A stretch of DNA of 64,000 bases from Lusitaniella coriacea LEGE 07157 (GCF_015207425.1 NZ_JADEWZ010000006.1:124001-188000), one strand, 5' to 3'; positions 20,035-30,332 are shown, numbered from the stretch's first letter. Made by a program: numbers and translations. The notes: generated by a model from the sequence alone, not told the origin.

Positions 20035-21552
20035 ATGACAAAGGGAAAGAACCGTTCGATCGTTAATATGCCCGATCCTGTCTATCATTCTAAGCAATCA
20101 ACCCCTCCGCCCAAGCGAGATCTCCGCGCACCTCGCTCTTTCCACTTTGGTCGAGGAACGGGAGTTGGTATATTTCGCAGCCTTGCCTTTGTTTTGCTAG
20201 ACACGATCTTACTCTCCTTGAGTTGGATTGCCGCAACAGGGATTGTCGAGCGGGTAGATTGGCTGCAAAGTGTAGAATCTTTTAGCCTCCTCACCAGTAC
20301 TCCCGGAAGACCCGCGTTCCTCTGGCCCATCTTAGTTATCACCCAAGCAACCCTTGCCTCAGCCGGACTCTACGACGAGCGAGAAAGTCGCCGTCAGTTT
20401 GCACGCCTCCTCAAAAGTCTCACCCTCGCCCAAGCGATTCTGATCCTGATGGCGTTTCTTTACGAACCGGGTTTAATCGTTTCCCGTTCAACCTTCGTAC
20501 TCGCTTGGTTATTCAGCATCCTTTTTGTGGTTAGCGGTCGTCTGCTTGCCGAAACCACAATTACAATGCTCCGCCAGACTGGAACGGTGTCCCGTCCGAT
20601 TTATCTGGTGGGAACCCTGAGAGATCGCTTGATCGCACACATCGCCCTGAAGCTGATTAGCAATAAAGAATTCAAAATTATTGGTCAACTCGATCTAACC
20701 GAACAAAGTAACCGCGCTCGTTGGCCTCAGATCCTAAATGAGATTGCAGAGCAAGGAGTCGGGGAAATTTTTGTTTGTTCCTGGCAGTCCGTTGAAGACC
20801 CCATCGCCTTTTACTGGAGTCTTAAGAGTCGAGGCATTCACCTGCGAATTTTGCCCATTGGTCTAGAAGTTCCCCATCAATCGCCCAAAATCGAAATGAT
20901 TGGCGGACTGTTAAGCATTCAATTTCAGCCTCCAGCCTTGGTTGGTGGAGATTTCTGGACAAAGCGAATTTTCGATTTGGTTGTCTCCAGTTTAGTGCTA
21001 CTTTTATCGGCTCCTTTATTCCTAACGATCGCGCTCCTGATTAAACTCGACTCCCCCGGTCCCATCTTCTACCGACAAACTCGCGTCGGCTTGAGAGGTC
21101 GGCACATCAAAGTTTGGAAGTTTCGGACGATGGTGATTAATGCCGAGCAATTGATGAAAGAACTCGAAGCCAAAAACGAAATTAAAGGGGGCGTTCTCTT
21201 TAAAATGAAAGACGATCCCCGCATCACCAAAGTGGGTAAATTTCTGCGCCGCTACAGCCTTGACGAAATTCCGCAGTTGATTAACGTCCTGTTCGGTCAA
21301 ATGAGCCTAGTAGGTCCGCGTCCTCTCCCCTTGCGAGATGTTGAAGGCTTCGCCCCCCATCACCACTTCCGTCACAACGTTATGCCCGGTATCACCGGAC
21401 TGTGGCAGGTTCGCGGGCGTTCGGACATCACAGATTTTGACGATGCCTTTAAATTGGATATGCTCTATATCCAAAACTGGTCGCTGGCATTGGATTTCCA
21501 AATTTTAATCAAAACCGTTCAAGTGGTATTGGGAAGCAAGGGAGCCTATTAG
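20035..21552 (+). CDS. Exopolysaccharide polyprenyl glycosylphosphotransferase (WbaP/WcaJ-like)
   Basis: 505 residues. It transfers a sugar-1-phosphate to undecaprenyl phosphate, the first step of an exopolysaccharide repeat unit. Several N-terminal membrane helices (GIFRSLAFVLLDTILLSLSW; LAQAILILMAFL) precede a CoA-binding-like domain. A further helix (DLVVSSLVLLLSAPLFLTIA) is followed by the catalytic bacterial sugar transferase domain: SPGPIFYRQTRVGLRG, VWKFRTMV, LRRYSLDEIPQLINVLFGQM and SLVGPRPLP. The sugar is unknown, and no other polysaccharide genes are adjacent. Confidence 0.93.
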   Translation: MTKGKNRSIVNMPDPVYHSKQSTPPPKRDLRAPRSFHFGRGTGVGIFRSLAFVLLDTILLSLSWIAATGIVERVDWLQSVESFSLLTSTPGRPAFLWPILVITQATLASAGLYDERESRRQFARLLKSLTLAQAILILMAFLYEPGLIVSRSTFVLAWLFSILFVVSGRLLAETTITMLRQTGTVSRPIYLVGTLRDRLIAHIALKLISNKEFKIIGQLDLTEQSNRARWPQILNEIAEQGVGEIFVCSWQSVEDPIAFYWSLKSRGIHLRILPIGLEVPHQSPKIEMIGGLLSIQFQPPALVGGDFWTKRIFDLVVSSLVLLLSAPLFLTIALLIKLDSPGPIFYRQTRVGLRGRHIKVWKFRTMVINAEQLMKELEAKNEIKGGVLFKMKDDPRITKVGKFLRRYSLDEIPQLINVLFGQMSLVGPRPLPLRDVEGFAPHHHFRHNVMPGITGLWQVRGRSDITDFDDAFKLDMLYIQNWSLALDFQILIKTVQVVLGSKGAY

Positions 21553-21634
21553 CTCAACTGGATTGTAGAAGGCGGCAGAACTAGACCCACTTTCTTTATC
21601 GTAAATCTTAGAGAAAAAACTCAACTTTAATTTC

Positions 21635-21681
21635 CTAGTGGTCTGTCAGTTTTCAATTTGTGGATTGATTCTTTCTCCGCG
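21635..21681. repeat. End-remnant of the ~244-bp element (right end)
   Basis: CTAGTGGTCTGTCA followed by CAATTTGTGG and TTCTTTCTCCGCG. It matches the reverse complement of 14281-14324 and, over 26 bp, the copy at 55825-55850. Confidence 0.7.
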
Positions 21682-21783
21682 TCTGTTCGACATAATTGAA
21701 CTTTCCTGTGGCTACTCGTAAGCCCTCTTCCCCCTTAAGCCATACAATAGGGAGAGAAGCTTTACAATTCTTAAACAGGAACG

Positions 21784-23292
21784 ATGGCACGAGATTTACG
21801 GGGATTCATCAAACTGCTCGAAGAGAAAGGACAACTGCGAAGAATTAACGCCCTTGTCGATTCTGACTTAGAAATTGCCGAGATTTCCAATCGGATGTTA
21901 CAAGCAGGCGGTCCGGCACTCTTATTTGAAAATGTTAAGGGTGCATCCTTCCCCGTCGCCATCAACCTCATGGGAACCGTAGAACGAATTTGCTGGGCAA
22001 TGAATCGGGAAAATCCCCAGGAACTTGAGGAATTGGGGAAAAAACTGGCGATGCTGCAACAACCCAAACCCCCGAAAAAACTGTCTCAAGCCGTAGATTT
22101 TGGCAAAGTGCTGTTTGATGTCCTCAAAGCCAAACCCGGACGCAATTTCTTTCCCCCATGCCACGAAGTCGTTATTGAAGGGAAAAATCTCGATTTAAAT
22201 ACCCTTCCCCTCATTCGTCCCTATCCCGGCGATGCGGGAAAAATCGTGACTTTGGGATTGGTAATTACCAAGGATGTGGAGACGGGAACGCCGAATGTGG
22301 GTATCTATCGCCTGCAACTCCAATCTCCCAATACTATGACCGTTCATTGGCTATCGGTGCGAGGGGGTGCGAGACACTTGCGCAAGGCCGCAGAAGCGGG
22401 GAAAAAATTAGAAATCGCGATCACGTTAGGAGTCGATCCTTTACTCATTATGGCAGCAGCTACCCCCATTCCCGTCGATCTCTCCGAATGGTTATTCGCC
22501 GGACTCTACGGCGGTTCTGGGGTCAAACTCGCAAAATGCAAAACCCTCAATCTCGAAGTTCCCGCCAACTCGGAATTTGTTCTCGAAGGAACCATTACCC
22601 CCGGCGAAGTTCTCCCCGACGGGCCCTTTGGAGATCACATGGGGTACTATGGCGGCGTGGAAGACTCTCCCCTCATTCGCTTCCACTGCATGACCCACCG
22701 CAAAGACCCCATCTATCTAACCACTTTTAGCGGTCGTCCCCCTAAAGAAGAGGCAATGATGGCGATCGCGCTCAATCGCATTTATACGCCCATTCTCCGG
22801 CAACAGGTCAGCGAAATTGTAGACTTTTTCCTGCCAATGGAAGCCTTAAGTTATAAAGCGGCGATTATTTCCATTGAAAAAGCTTATCCCGGACAAGCAA
22901 GACGCGCTGCCTTAGCGTTTTGGAGTGCGCTACCCCAATTTACCTACACAAAATTTGTCATCGTTGTCGATAAAAACATTAATATTCGCGATCCTCGTCA
23001 AGTCGTGTGGGCGCTTTCCTCTAAAGTTGACCCGTCGCGAGATGTTTTCATTCTCCCTGATACTCCCTTTGACAGTCTCGATTTTGCCAGTCAAAAGATT
23101 GGGTTGGGGGGACGCATGGGAATTGATGCAACCACCAAAATTCCTCCTGAAACCGAACATGAATGGGGCGAGGTGTTAGAATCCGATCCCGATATTGCTG
23201 CAATGGTAGAAAGGCGTTGGGCGGAGTACGGATTGGGAGATTTGAATTTGCAAGACGTTGACCCCAACTTGTTTGGGTATGATATGAAATAA
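21784..23292 (+). CDS. ubiD: UbiD-family decarboxylase
   Basis: 502 residues. UbiD enzymes decarboxylate aromatic acids using prenylated FMN; in cyanobacteria the likely job is 4-hydroxy-3-polyprenylbenzoate decarboxylation in plastoquinone synthesis. Motifs: MARDLRGFIKLLEEKGQLRR, LMGTVERICWAM, the prFMN/metal region NVGIYRLQLQ with MTVHW, EFVLEGTITPGEVLPDGPFG and HMGYYGGVEDSPL. Normal length. The UbiX partner is not in the window. Confidence 0.93.
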   Translation: MARDLRGFIKLLEEKGQLRRINALVDSDLEIAEISNRMLQAGGPALLFENVKGASFPVAINLMGTVERICWAMNRENPQELEELGKKLAMLQQPKPPKKLSQAVDFGKVLFDVLKAKPGRNFFPPCHEVVIEGKNLDLNTLPLIRPYPGDAGKIVTLGLVITKDVETGTPNVGIYRLQLQSPNTMTVHWLSVRGGARHLRKAAEAGKKLEIAITLGVDPLLIMAAATPIPVDLSEWLFAGLYGGSGVKLAKCKTLNLEVPANSEFVLEGTITPGEVLPDGPFGDHMGYYGGVEDSPLIRFHCMTHRKDPIYLTTFSGRPPKEEAMMAIALNRIYTPILRQQVSEIVDFFLPMEALSYKAAIISIEKAYPGQARRAALAFWSALPQFTYTKFVIVVDKNINIRDPRQVVWALSSKVDPSRDVFILPDTPFDSLDFASQKIGLGGRMGIDATTKIPPETEHEWGEVLESDPDIAAMVERRWAEYGLGDLNLQDVDPNLFGYDMK

Positions 23293-23420
23293 GTGAGTCC
23301 AATCGTGCCGTAAATTGTCGAAAGAACATTGATGAATTTTCTCCTCCGGAAAAAAATTTAGAGAGGGGCGTATTGTTCTATCTTTAATTAAGCAATATCG
23401 GTGAAATTGCCAGGTGACTC

Positions 23421-24410
23421 ATGGGAAATCGATCTTCAGAACAACAGATAGCAAAATTTGAATCCTTGCGCCGCGAAGTTGAAGAATTAACAACCTTTAA
23501 AATTGCCTATGAAGCACAAGATGAACTAGTTCGCGCCTTCATTTCGATGGGACGCACGTCGGCGACAAGTCAGTTGATGCTTAAATCGATGTTGTTGCAA
23601 GCCGCAAAAATGGCAAGCAAGTTATCTCAGGCGGAAGATTGCAGCTTATTTTTGGTCAATTCCGACAACGTTGTGACAGATAGCGTCCTCGCGCGCGGCG
23701 CAACTATCCGCGAACAGAAAGAGAGTTTGATCGATCGCGTTTTGGATAAAGGAATTGCGGGATGGGTGGTTCGCAATCGCCAAGTGGGTTTGATTGCAGA
23801 TACAATGCAGGACAGTCGTTGGTTAAATCTTCCCAATCAACCTTATACTGTCCGTTCTGCTTTATGCGTTCCCATTCTTCGAGGTCGCACATTGCTTGGG
23901 GTCCTTACGCTGACCCATTCCCAACCCAACCAGTTTGATAAGAGGACGGCGCATTTAATGCAGATGTGCGCGACGCAAATGACCTTAGCGCTAGATAACG
24001 TGCGGCTTTATCGACAAGACCAGGAACACCTTCCCGCAACACCTTCACCCGCAGAGTCTCTTCCGGTCGAAACGGTTAGGGAATCCCTTTCGGAGATTGG
24101 AATTTATATTATCAACGATCGCGGAAAATTTGTTTATGCCAATCCTCGATTCCTCAAAATTTTTGACTATAAAATTTCCCAGCTTGCTGAGTTACAATCG
24201 GTTTTAGCGTTGGTTCAATCTCAAGACCGCGATCGCGTGGCACAAGAAATAGAACACTGTCTTAATGGTCACCTCTCGCATCTGAGTTGTGAATTTAAGG
24301 GCAAAATGTCCACGGGTGAAGTACTGGAGATTGAGATAAGCGGCACTCGAACCAAGTTCTATGGAAAGTATTCTATTATTGGAACTGTTCGCCTTCTCAA
24401 TCACTCATGA
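23421..24410 (+). CDS. GAF-PAS sensor protein without output domain
   Basis: 329 residues. A short coiled-coil-like N-terminus (FESLRREVEELTTFKIAYEA) precedes a GAF domain at about 50-205 (GIAGWVVRNRQVGLIADT; VRSALCVPILRGRTLLGVLT). A PAS domain follows at about 225-329 (EIGIYIINDRGKFVYANPRF). No kinase, cyclase, GGDEF or DNA-binding domain follows, so it must signal by protein interaction. Its stop overlaps the start of the next gene by four bases (ATGA), implying translational coupling to a small membrane protein that may be its partner. Confidence 0.85.
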   Translation: MGNRSSEQQIAKFESLRREVEELTTFKIAYEAQDELVRAFISMGRTSATSQLMLKSMLLQAAKMASKLSQAEDCSLFLVNSDNVVTDSVLARGATIREQKESLIDRVLDKGIAGWVVRNRQVGLIADTMQDSRWLNLPNQPYTVRSALCVPILRGRTLLGVLTLTHSQPNQFDKRTAHLMQMCATQMTLALDNVRLYRQDQEHLPATPSPAESLPVETVRESLSEIGIYIINDRGKFVYANPRFLKIFDYKISQLAELQSVLALVQSQDRDRVAQEIEHCLNGHLSHLSCEFKGKMSTGEVLEIEISGTRTKFYGKYSIIGTVRLLNHS

Positions 24411-24820
24411 ACGATCCCATACGCCGATTTAAACAGCAACCTTGGCTTCCTTTATTTCGAGTTGCAGGTTTAACAACTTTGGTTGTTATCTTGATTGAAG
24501 TAATCGTGCTTTTTTCAGTCACACACTCCGCTTTTGTTGCTGAAATATTCAGCATTCTTCGTTCGGGTAGTCTGTCAATTATTTTGTCCTTTGTTGCAGC
24601 AATGGGAGTCGGGACATTAGGTGTTTATTTGTGCGAACGTTTTTCGCCACAAGTGTACTTGAATACAGCGAGTCTTTGGGCATTGATCTTATGTTTGCTA
24701 TGCGGTATGGGACTCAAATCCGCCATCAAATTTCCTTCTATCTTAGTTGGTTTTTCGATGGTGACTTTAATTGGAATTATGATTGGTGTTTTTTGGAGAA
24801 ATCGAGCCTATTGGCGGTAG
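24407..24820 (+). CDS. Small four-helix membrane protein, coupled to the GAF-PAS gene
   Basis: 137 residues with four likely membrane helices (VAGLTTLVVILIEVIVLF; LSIILSFVAAMGVGTLGVYL; LWALILCLLCGMGL; ILVGFSMVTLIGIMIGVFW). I do not recognise a family. The four-base overlap with the upstream GAF-PAS gene points to joint production. Confidence 0.75.
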   Translation: MNDPIRRFKQQPWLPLFRVAGLTTLVVILIEVIVLFSVTHSAFVAEIFSILRSGSLSIILSFVAAMGVGTLGVYLCERFSPQVYLNTASLWALILCLLCGMGLKSAIKFPSILVGFSMVTLIGIMIGVFWRNRAYWR

Positions 24821-24929
24821 TAAGCTGTTACGTATTTGAATTGGGAACGAGGCTGATAGAGTTGACAGGGTAAGGGATGGACAGCTTTGGTACAAGTCGT
24901 TCAATGTTTAGCTTGGAAATCTTGGTTTT

Positions 24930-24994
24930 GGTGGGTTACGGCGAACACAAAAGTTGACAGATCGATATCCATTGAAATTGCTGCCTAACCCACC
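24930..24994. repeat. Palindromic-ended repeat, copy 2 (MITE-like, 65 bp)
   Basis: Ends GGTGGGTTA (24930-24938) and TAACCCACC (24986-24994) are exact inverses and identical to the ends of the copy at 9993-10056. An open frame begins within its right end and runs into the gene fragment downstream. Confidence 0.8.
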
Positions 24995-25387
24995 CTACTA
25001 TCTAAGAACGATATTTTAAACGCAGGAAACTGGTATACAATTTCTGAAAAACAGAAGGATGAACTTTTACCGCTTTTAGAGAATTCCTATGGCTTATTTT
25101 TCGATTGGATGTCTTGCTTTATGATTACAGAGCTATTAGGAGAATGCTTTGCGAACGAAGCAGCCCTAAATACTCTTTGCCGTCTAAAAAATACTAAAGC
25201 CGAGACCGCCAGGGCATTAGTCCCTCATGGATTTCAGCATTTTGTTACCGATTCCGATGACAAAAAACTCGTAAAAAAAGCGTATGAAGAACTTTTACAG
25301 ATGAAAGAAGACCCTTCCGAAAAAGTTCGTGATGAGGTGAATGACTTTTTACGGATCATAGCGAATCGAGAAAAAAGAGCAGTTTAG
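24995..25387 (+). pseudogene. 5'-truncated gene fragment next to a repeat
   Basis: The frame is open from inside the repeat to the stop at 25387. Its upstream part (NAGNWYTISEKQKDELLPLL, then ENSYGLFFDW) reads like real protein, yet no ATG, GTG or TTG occurs before the ATG at 25109. The rest is helical (NDFLRIIANREKRAV at the end). I infer that insertion or recombination at the repeat removed the original start; a shorter protein from 25109 or 25121 is possible. Function unknown. Confidence 0.5.
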
Positions 25388-25466
25388 AAATTGTTGTAAC
25401 AAAACGCTGATTCAATTGATTTTTTGGAGAGCAGACAATGCCCACTCTCCATATCCTCAAAGGATA

Positions 25467-26582
<1,116 letters not shown>

Positions 26583-26617
26583 TTAAGCAAGCGAGAGAGA
26601 AGGTCTGTGGCAAGGAT

Positions 26618-26639
26618 AACTAAACTGTACGGTTTAGTT
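26618..26639. promoter_or_regulatory. TetR-type operator palindrome ahead of the ABC exporter
   Basis: Arms AACTAAAC and GTTTAGTT are exact inverses around TGTACG, whose GTAC core continues the symmetry with one mismatched pair. It ends 22 bp before the exporter ATG. The pattern resembles sites bound by TetR/AcrR repressors of efflux pumps. No tetR-like gene lies nearby, so a repressor would act from elsewhere. Confidence 0.7.
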
Positions 26640-26661
26640 TAGAATTTAAAAAACCCTACGA

Positions 26662-28599
26662 ATGAATGGGCGCGTATCGATGCAAAATACAATTCGAGTG
26701 CAGGGATTGTACAAACACTACGGCACGTTAGCCGCAGTGAAGGGGATTGATTTTAAGGTTAAGGAAGGGGAAATTTTCGGCTTAATTGGCCCTGATGGTG
26801 CGGGAAAAACCACGACGTTCCACATTTTAGCGGGGGTGATGGAGGCGACGGGGGGAACGGTAGAAATTCTGGGGAAATCTCCTCGCGATGCGCGTTTGTT
26901 TGCGGGATATTTAACGCAAAAGTTCTCTCTCTACCTGGATCTCAGTATTGATGAAAATTTGCGCTACAGTGCGGGGTTGCGTCAAGTTCCCGAATCTCTT
27001 TTTAAGGAACGGCGCGAGAAATACTTGCGGTTGATGAGCTTGGAATCCTTTAATACTCGCTTGGCGGGTCGTCTTTCGGGGGGGATGAAGCAAAAACTCG
27101 CACTGTGTTGTGCGTTGATTTCCCAACCGGAGGTTTTGCTACTTGACGAACCGACCACAGGAGTCGATCCTGTCTCTCGTCGAGAGTTTTGGGATGTCCT
27201 TGCCGCGATCGCGCACGAAGGCGTTACGATCGTTGTAGCAACCCCCTACCTCGATGAGGCAGAACGGTGCAATCGCATTGCCTTGATGCACGAAGGGGAC
27301 ATTCAACAAATCGGAACCTTGGGGGAATTGCGAGAGGCATTAGGGTTACAGCGTTTGGAAGTGCGTACCCCTCAATTAGCCGTTGCAGAGAAGGTGTTGC
27401 AACCGTCCCAATCTCCTTCCTCCATTGTAGATATCCAACCTTTTGGCGATCGCCTCGACGTTCTCGTTACTGATGCTGAAGCAGGGGAAACGGCGGTGCA
27501 AGAATGCTTTCAACACCACAATATCGAACTCAAAGATTTACAACGAACCGAACCCACCCTAGAAAATGTGTTCGTCAGTCGCCTACGCGCGACAGGGGAC
27601 GAACCTGCTTATATCCCTTTTCCCGCACAGACTTTACCTCAGAATAAAACAGATCGCGCGATCTGCGCGATCGCGGCGCACAACCTGCAAAAAACCTTCG
27701 GCGAATTCCAAGCCGTCAAAGGAGTCAATCTCGAAATCCGCTACGGCGAAATCTACGGCTTATTGGGAGCCAACGGCGCGGGAAAAACCACTACCATTAA
27801 AATGCTGTGCGGCTTACTCCCCGCCACCGCAGGGGAAATGTCCTTGGGGGGACAAACCGGACAGTTGCGCAGCAGTGCATTGCGCCAGCGCATCGGCTAC
27901 ATGAGTCAAAAATTCACCCTCTACGACGACTTAAGCATCCTGCAAAACCTCGAATTTTACTGCGGAGTTTATGGGGTTCCCCGACGATGGCGGCGCAGCA
28001 AAATCGATTGGGTTCTCGAAACCTGCGGGTTAGTGGGGAAGGAAAAGATGCTCACGGGTCAACTACCGGGAGGCTGGAAACAGCGCGTCGCCTTTGGCGC
28101 ATCGGTGATGCACGAACCTGAAATCCTCTTTCTCGACGAACCCACCTCCGGGGTAGACCCTTTAGCGCGCCGTCAGTTCTGGCGATTTATTAATGAATTT
28201 GCTCGTTCTGGAACGGCAATTCTCGTCACAACGCACTATTTAGAAGAAGCGGAACAATGCAACCGCATGGGGTTTATGGTTGCGGGGGAAGTGGTCGCGC
28301 AGGGTTCCCCCAGCGAGATTAAAGCCGAACAACCGGGTCAACTCTTTGAAGTGGTTCTCAATCGCGTCCAGGAGGCTTCCGATCTCCTGAAAACCTTACT
28401 GGCGGCGTGGCGCGTCTCCATCTTTGGCGATCGTTTGCACCTTGTTCTCGACGACCCCCAAGCCGAATTAGCGCAGGTTCGCGCAACCCTAGAGACAGAA
28501 GGGATTACAGTCCAATCCTTGCGTCCTATTCCTTTCTCTCTCGAAGATGCATTTATCGGAATCGTTCAACGCTCAGAATCCAGTGAGAAAGCGGCATGA
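26662..28599 (+). CDS. ABC exporter ATPase with two fused nucleotide-binding domains
   Basis: 645 residues, two ABC domains in tandem. NBD1: Walker A GPDGAGKTTTFHILAG, signature LSGGMKQKLALC, Walker B LLLDEPTTGVDP. NBD2 (from about residue 335): GANGAGKTTTIKMLCG, a degenerate signature LPGGWKQRVAFG, and ILFLDEPTSGVDP. This matches the YhiH/YbhF-type drug or lipid exporters. An ATG at 26680 (MQNTIRVQGLYKHYG) may be the true start. Its stop overlaps the permease start (ATGA). The HlyD-type adaptor gene often found with this family is not present. Confidence 0.92.
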   Translation: MNGRVSMQNTIRVQGLYKHYGTLAAVKGIDFKVKEGEIFGLIGPDGAGKTTTFHILAGVMEATGGTVEILGKSPRDARLFAGYLTQKFSLYLDLSIDENLRYSAGLRQVPESLFKERREKYLRLMSLESFNTRLAGRLSGGMKQKLALCCALISQPEVLLLDEPTTGVDPVSRREFWDVLAAIAHEGVTIVVATPYLDEAERCNRIALMHEGDIQQIGTLGELREALGLQRLEVRTPQLAVAEKVLQPSQSPSSIVDIQPFGDRLDVLVTDAEAGETAVQECFQHHNIELKDLQRTEPTLENVFVSRLRATGDEPAYIPFPAQTLPQNKTDRAICAIAAHNLQKTFGEFQAVKGVNLEIRYGEIYGLLGANGAGKTTTIKMLCGLLPATAGEMSLGGQTGQLRSSALRQRIGYMSQKFTLYDDLSILQNLEFYCGVYGVPRRWRRSKIDWVLETCGLVGKEKMLTGQLPGGWKQRVAFGASVMHEPEILFLDEPTSGVDPLARRQFWRFINEFARSGTAILVTTHYLEEAEQCNRMGFMVAGEVVAQGSPSEIKAEQPGQLFEVVLNRVQEASDLLKTLLAAWRVSIFGDRLHLVLDDPQAELAQVRATLETEGITVQSLRPIPFSLEDAFIGIVQRSESSEKAA

Positions 28600-29702
28600 A
28601 GAGAATTTTTTCCCAGTGTATCAAAGAACTCGCACAATTTCGGCGCGATCGCCTTACAGTTGCCCTTGCCTTTTTACTCCCCTTTATCACCTTAATTGTT
28701 TTCGGTTTTGCCATTCGCCTAGAAGCCAAAAATATTCCCATCTTTATCCAAGATTTTGATAGTACTCCTCTCAGCCGTTCCTACGTCGAGCGAATATTTG
28801 CAACAAATCAATTCGTTCCCATTGCAACCCCTTCCTCAAACGATCCTCAAGTCATTATCGATCGCGGATTAGCAAAAGTTGCAGTTATTATCCCATCAGA
28901 CTTTAGCCGTAAAATTCAATCGGGTTTAAATAGCGACATTCAGGTTCTTGTTGATGGAAGCGATGTGAATAATGCCAGAGTGATTCGCAACAGTATTAAA
29001 GCAACAACCTTAAACTTTTTACGCAGTTCCGGTTTGCAATCCACCCCCAACAAAATTGCCGCAAAAATTCGCCTGTGGTTTAATCCCGGTAGACAAGAAG
29101 CACTCTATATTATTCCTGGTTTGTATGGTTTGATTTTATGGATTTATCCCTCCCTACTCGCTTCTGTTGCAATGGTTCGAGAGAAAACCCAAGGTACAAT
29201 CCTGCAAGTTTATGCCTCCACCTTAAGCGCCACCGAACTACTCTTAGGGAAAGGATTAGCCTATCTTTTAGTTGGTATCGCCGAAACAATTTTCATCATG
29301 GGATCTGGATCGATTATTTGGAAAATTGGATTCCAAGGCGATCCCACTCCCCTGTTATTGGGAACCCTCATTTTTCTAGCCGATTCAGTTACCTTCGGCT
29401 TGCTCATTGGCATCCGTGCTGCAACACAAACCGCCGCAATTCAAGCCGTTGCACTCATTGGATTCCTGTCCGCCTTGCTTCTTTCTGGCTTCATTTATCC
29501 CCTCAACAATATCCCCTTTCCCCTCTCCTGGGTTTCTAGAATCATTCCCGCTCGATACTATTTAAACATCACGCGCGATGCTTATGTACGAGGGACGGGA
29601 TGGACAAGTGTGGGATTCTCTTTCCTCATTTTAATCCTCCTCGGATTCTTACTCTTTAACATCGCGCGAATGGGTTTAAAACGAATGCAATTATCAGATT
29701 GA
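28596..29702 (+). CDS. ABC-2 type permease of the exporter
   Basis: 368 residues. N-terminal helix (VALAFLLPFITLIVFGFAIR), a large extracytoplasmic domain (about 45-170; IPIFIQDFDSTPLSRSYVER), then five C-terminal helices (YIIPGLYGLILWIYPSLLAS; AVALIGFLSALLLSGFIYPL). Typical of YhhJ/YbhS/YbhR permeases. Translationally coupled to the ATPase. Related loci usually encode two permeases; only one is seen, so a homodimer is likely. Confidence 0.92.
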   Translation: MKRIFSQCIKELAQFRRDRLTVALAFLLPFITLIVFGFAIRLEAKNIPIFIQDFDSTPLSRSYVERIFATNQFVPIATPSSNDPQVIIDRGLAKVAVIIPSDFSRKIQSGLNSDIQVLVDGSDVNNARVIRNSIKATTLNFLRSSGLQSTPNKIAAKIRLWFNPGRQEALYIIPGLYGLILWIYPSLLASVAMVREKTQGTILQVYASTLSATELLLGKGLAYLLVGIAETIFIMGSGSIIWKIGFQGDPTPLLLGTLIFLADSVTFGLLIGIRAATQTAAIQAVALIGFLSALLLSGFIYPLNNIPFPLSWVSRIIPARYYLNITRDAYVRGTGWTSVGFSFLILILLGFLLFNIARMGLKRMQLSD

Positions 29703-29709
29703 TTCTCTC

Positions 29710-29961
29710 TCAAGAGTTCGTCAAAAAGTACCGAGTTAAAATACTCATCACCTCTCCGGCTGTTCGTCCGGGTAAAAGGGGACTCCATTCGCCAACTTCC
29801 GCAAATCCCAGAACGTGCAATGTGTGGATGATTCGGGTTACGCCTTGGCGGGAACCCATCAACATCAACCTTACCGGTTCTCGATGGGGGACGGATTCGC
29901 GGGGAGGGGTTTGGAGTTGGATTTGGCTGGTTTGGGTGTTGGGTAGAAAGTTTTGGGTCAT
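29710..29961 (-). CDS. Small conserved-looking hypothetical protein
   Basis: 83 residues from MTQNFLPNTQTSQIQLQTPP at 29961, preceded by AAAGGA as ribosome-binding site; a longer frame from 30024 runs through operator DNA. The core REPVRLMLMGSRQGVTRIIH, then TLHVLGFAEVGEWSPLLPG, reads as a compact conserved domain. It recalls small peptides common in cyanobacteria, but I cannot name a function. It converges on the ABC permease with only 7 bp between stops, and its promoter faces the XRE operators. Confidence 0.72.
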   Translation of the reverse strand: MTQNFLPNTQTSQIQLQTPPRESVPHREPVRLMLMGSRQGVTRIIHTLHVLGFAEVGEWSPLLPGRTAGEVMSILTRYFLTNS

Positions 29962-29991
29962 TTTTAAATTTCCTTTAACATTATGTCTTTG

Positions 29992-30013
29992 ATGTTGCCA
30001 TATATGGCAACAT
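29992..30013. promoter_or_regulatory. Operator O1, perfect 22-bp palindrome
   Basis: ATGTTGCCATA at 29992-30002 followed by its exact inverse TATGGCAACAT at 30003-30013. It lies in the divergent promoter region between the small minus-strand gene and the XRE regulator gene. Shares the half-site ATGTTnCC with O2. Confidence 0.75.
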
Positions 30014-30029
30014 TTAAATAGCATAACTG

Positions 30030-30051
30030 ATGTTACCTAACTTGGGAACAT
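30030..30051. promoter_or_regulatory. Operator O2, imperfect 22-bp palindrome
   Basis: ATGTTACC (30030-30037) and GGGAACAT (30044-30051), inverse with one mismatch. Same length and half-site as O1; centres are 38 bp apart, a helical-phase spacing that suits cooperative repressor binding. Confidence 0.65.
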
Positions 30052-30086
30052 TTACCGTCGCCTCCTCCTCTGACACAATCAGAGTC

Positions 30087-30332
30087 ATGGGAAGAGCAGG
30101 TAAAGCCCTCAGACACGCATTAGAAGCTCATGACATTAGCCAGAACAGACTGGCAATTACTTTGGGTATCGATCGCTCAAAGGTCTTTCGCTGGTTTCAT
30201 GAGAAAACCGACCCAACAGCAGAAACCGTTGCGGATATTGTTAAGGCACTTAACGCGATCGACTCAACCGCTGCCGAATCCTTTATAAAGTTATATTTAG
30301 GAGATTTATTGCGCGATCGCGAGGGTGAGTAA
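30087..30332 (+). CDS. XRE-family transcriptional regulator
   Basis: 81 residues from MGRAGKALRHALEAHDISQN at 30087. A frame open from 30030 would start inside O2, so the internal ATG is chosen. The helix-turn-helix is HDISQNRLAITLGIDRSKVF, then TAETVADIVKALNAID. Cro/C1-type regulators often control restriction and defence operons autogenously. It lies 68 bp before the AIPR gene on the same strand. Confidence 0.87.
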   Translation: MGRAGKALRHALEAHDISQNRLAITLGIDRSKVFRWFHEKTDPTAETVADIVKALNAIDSTAAESFIKLYLGDLLRDREGE

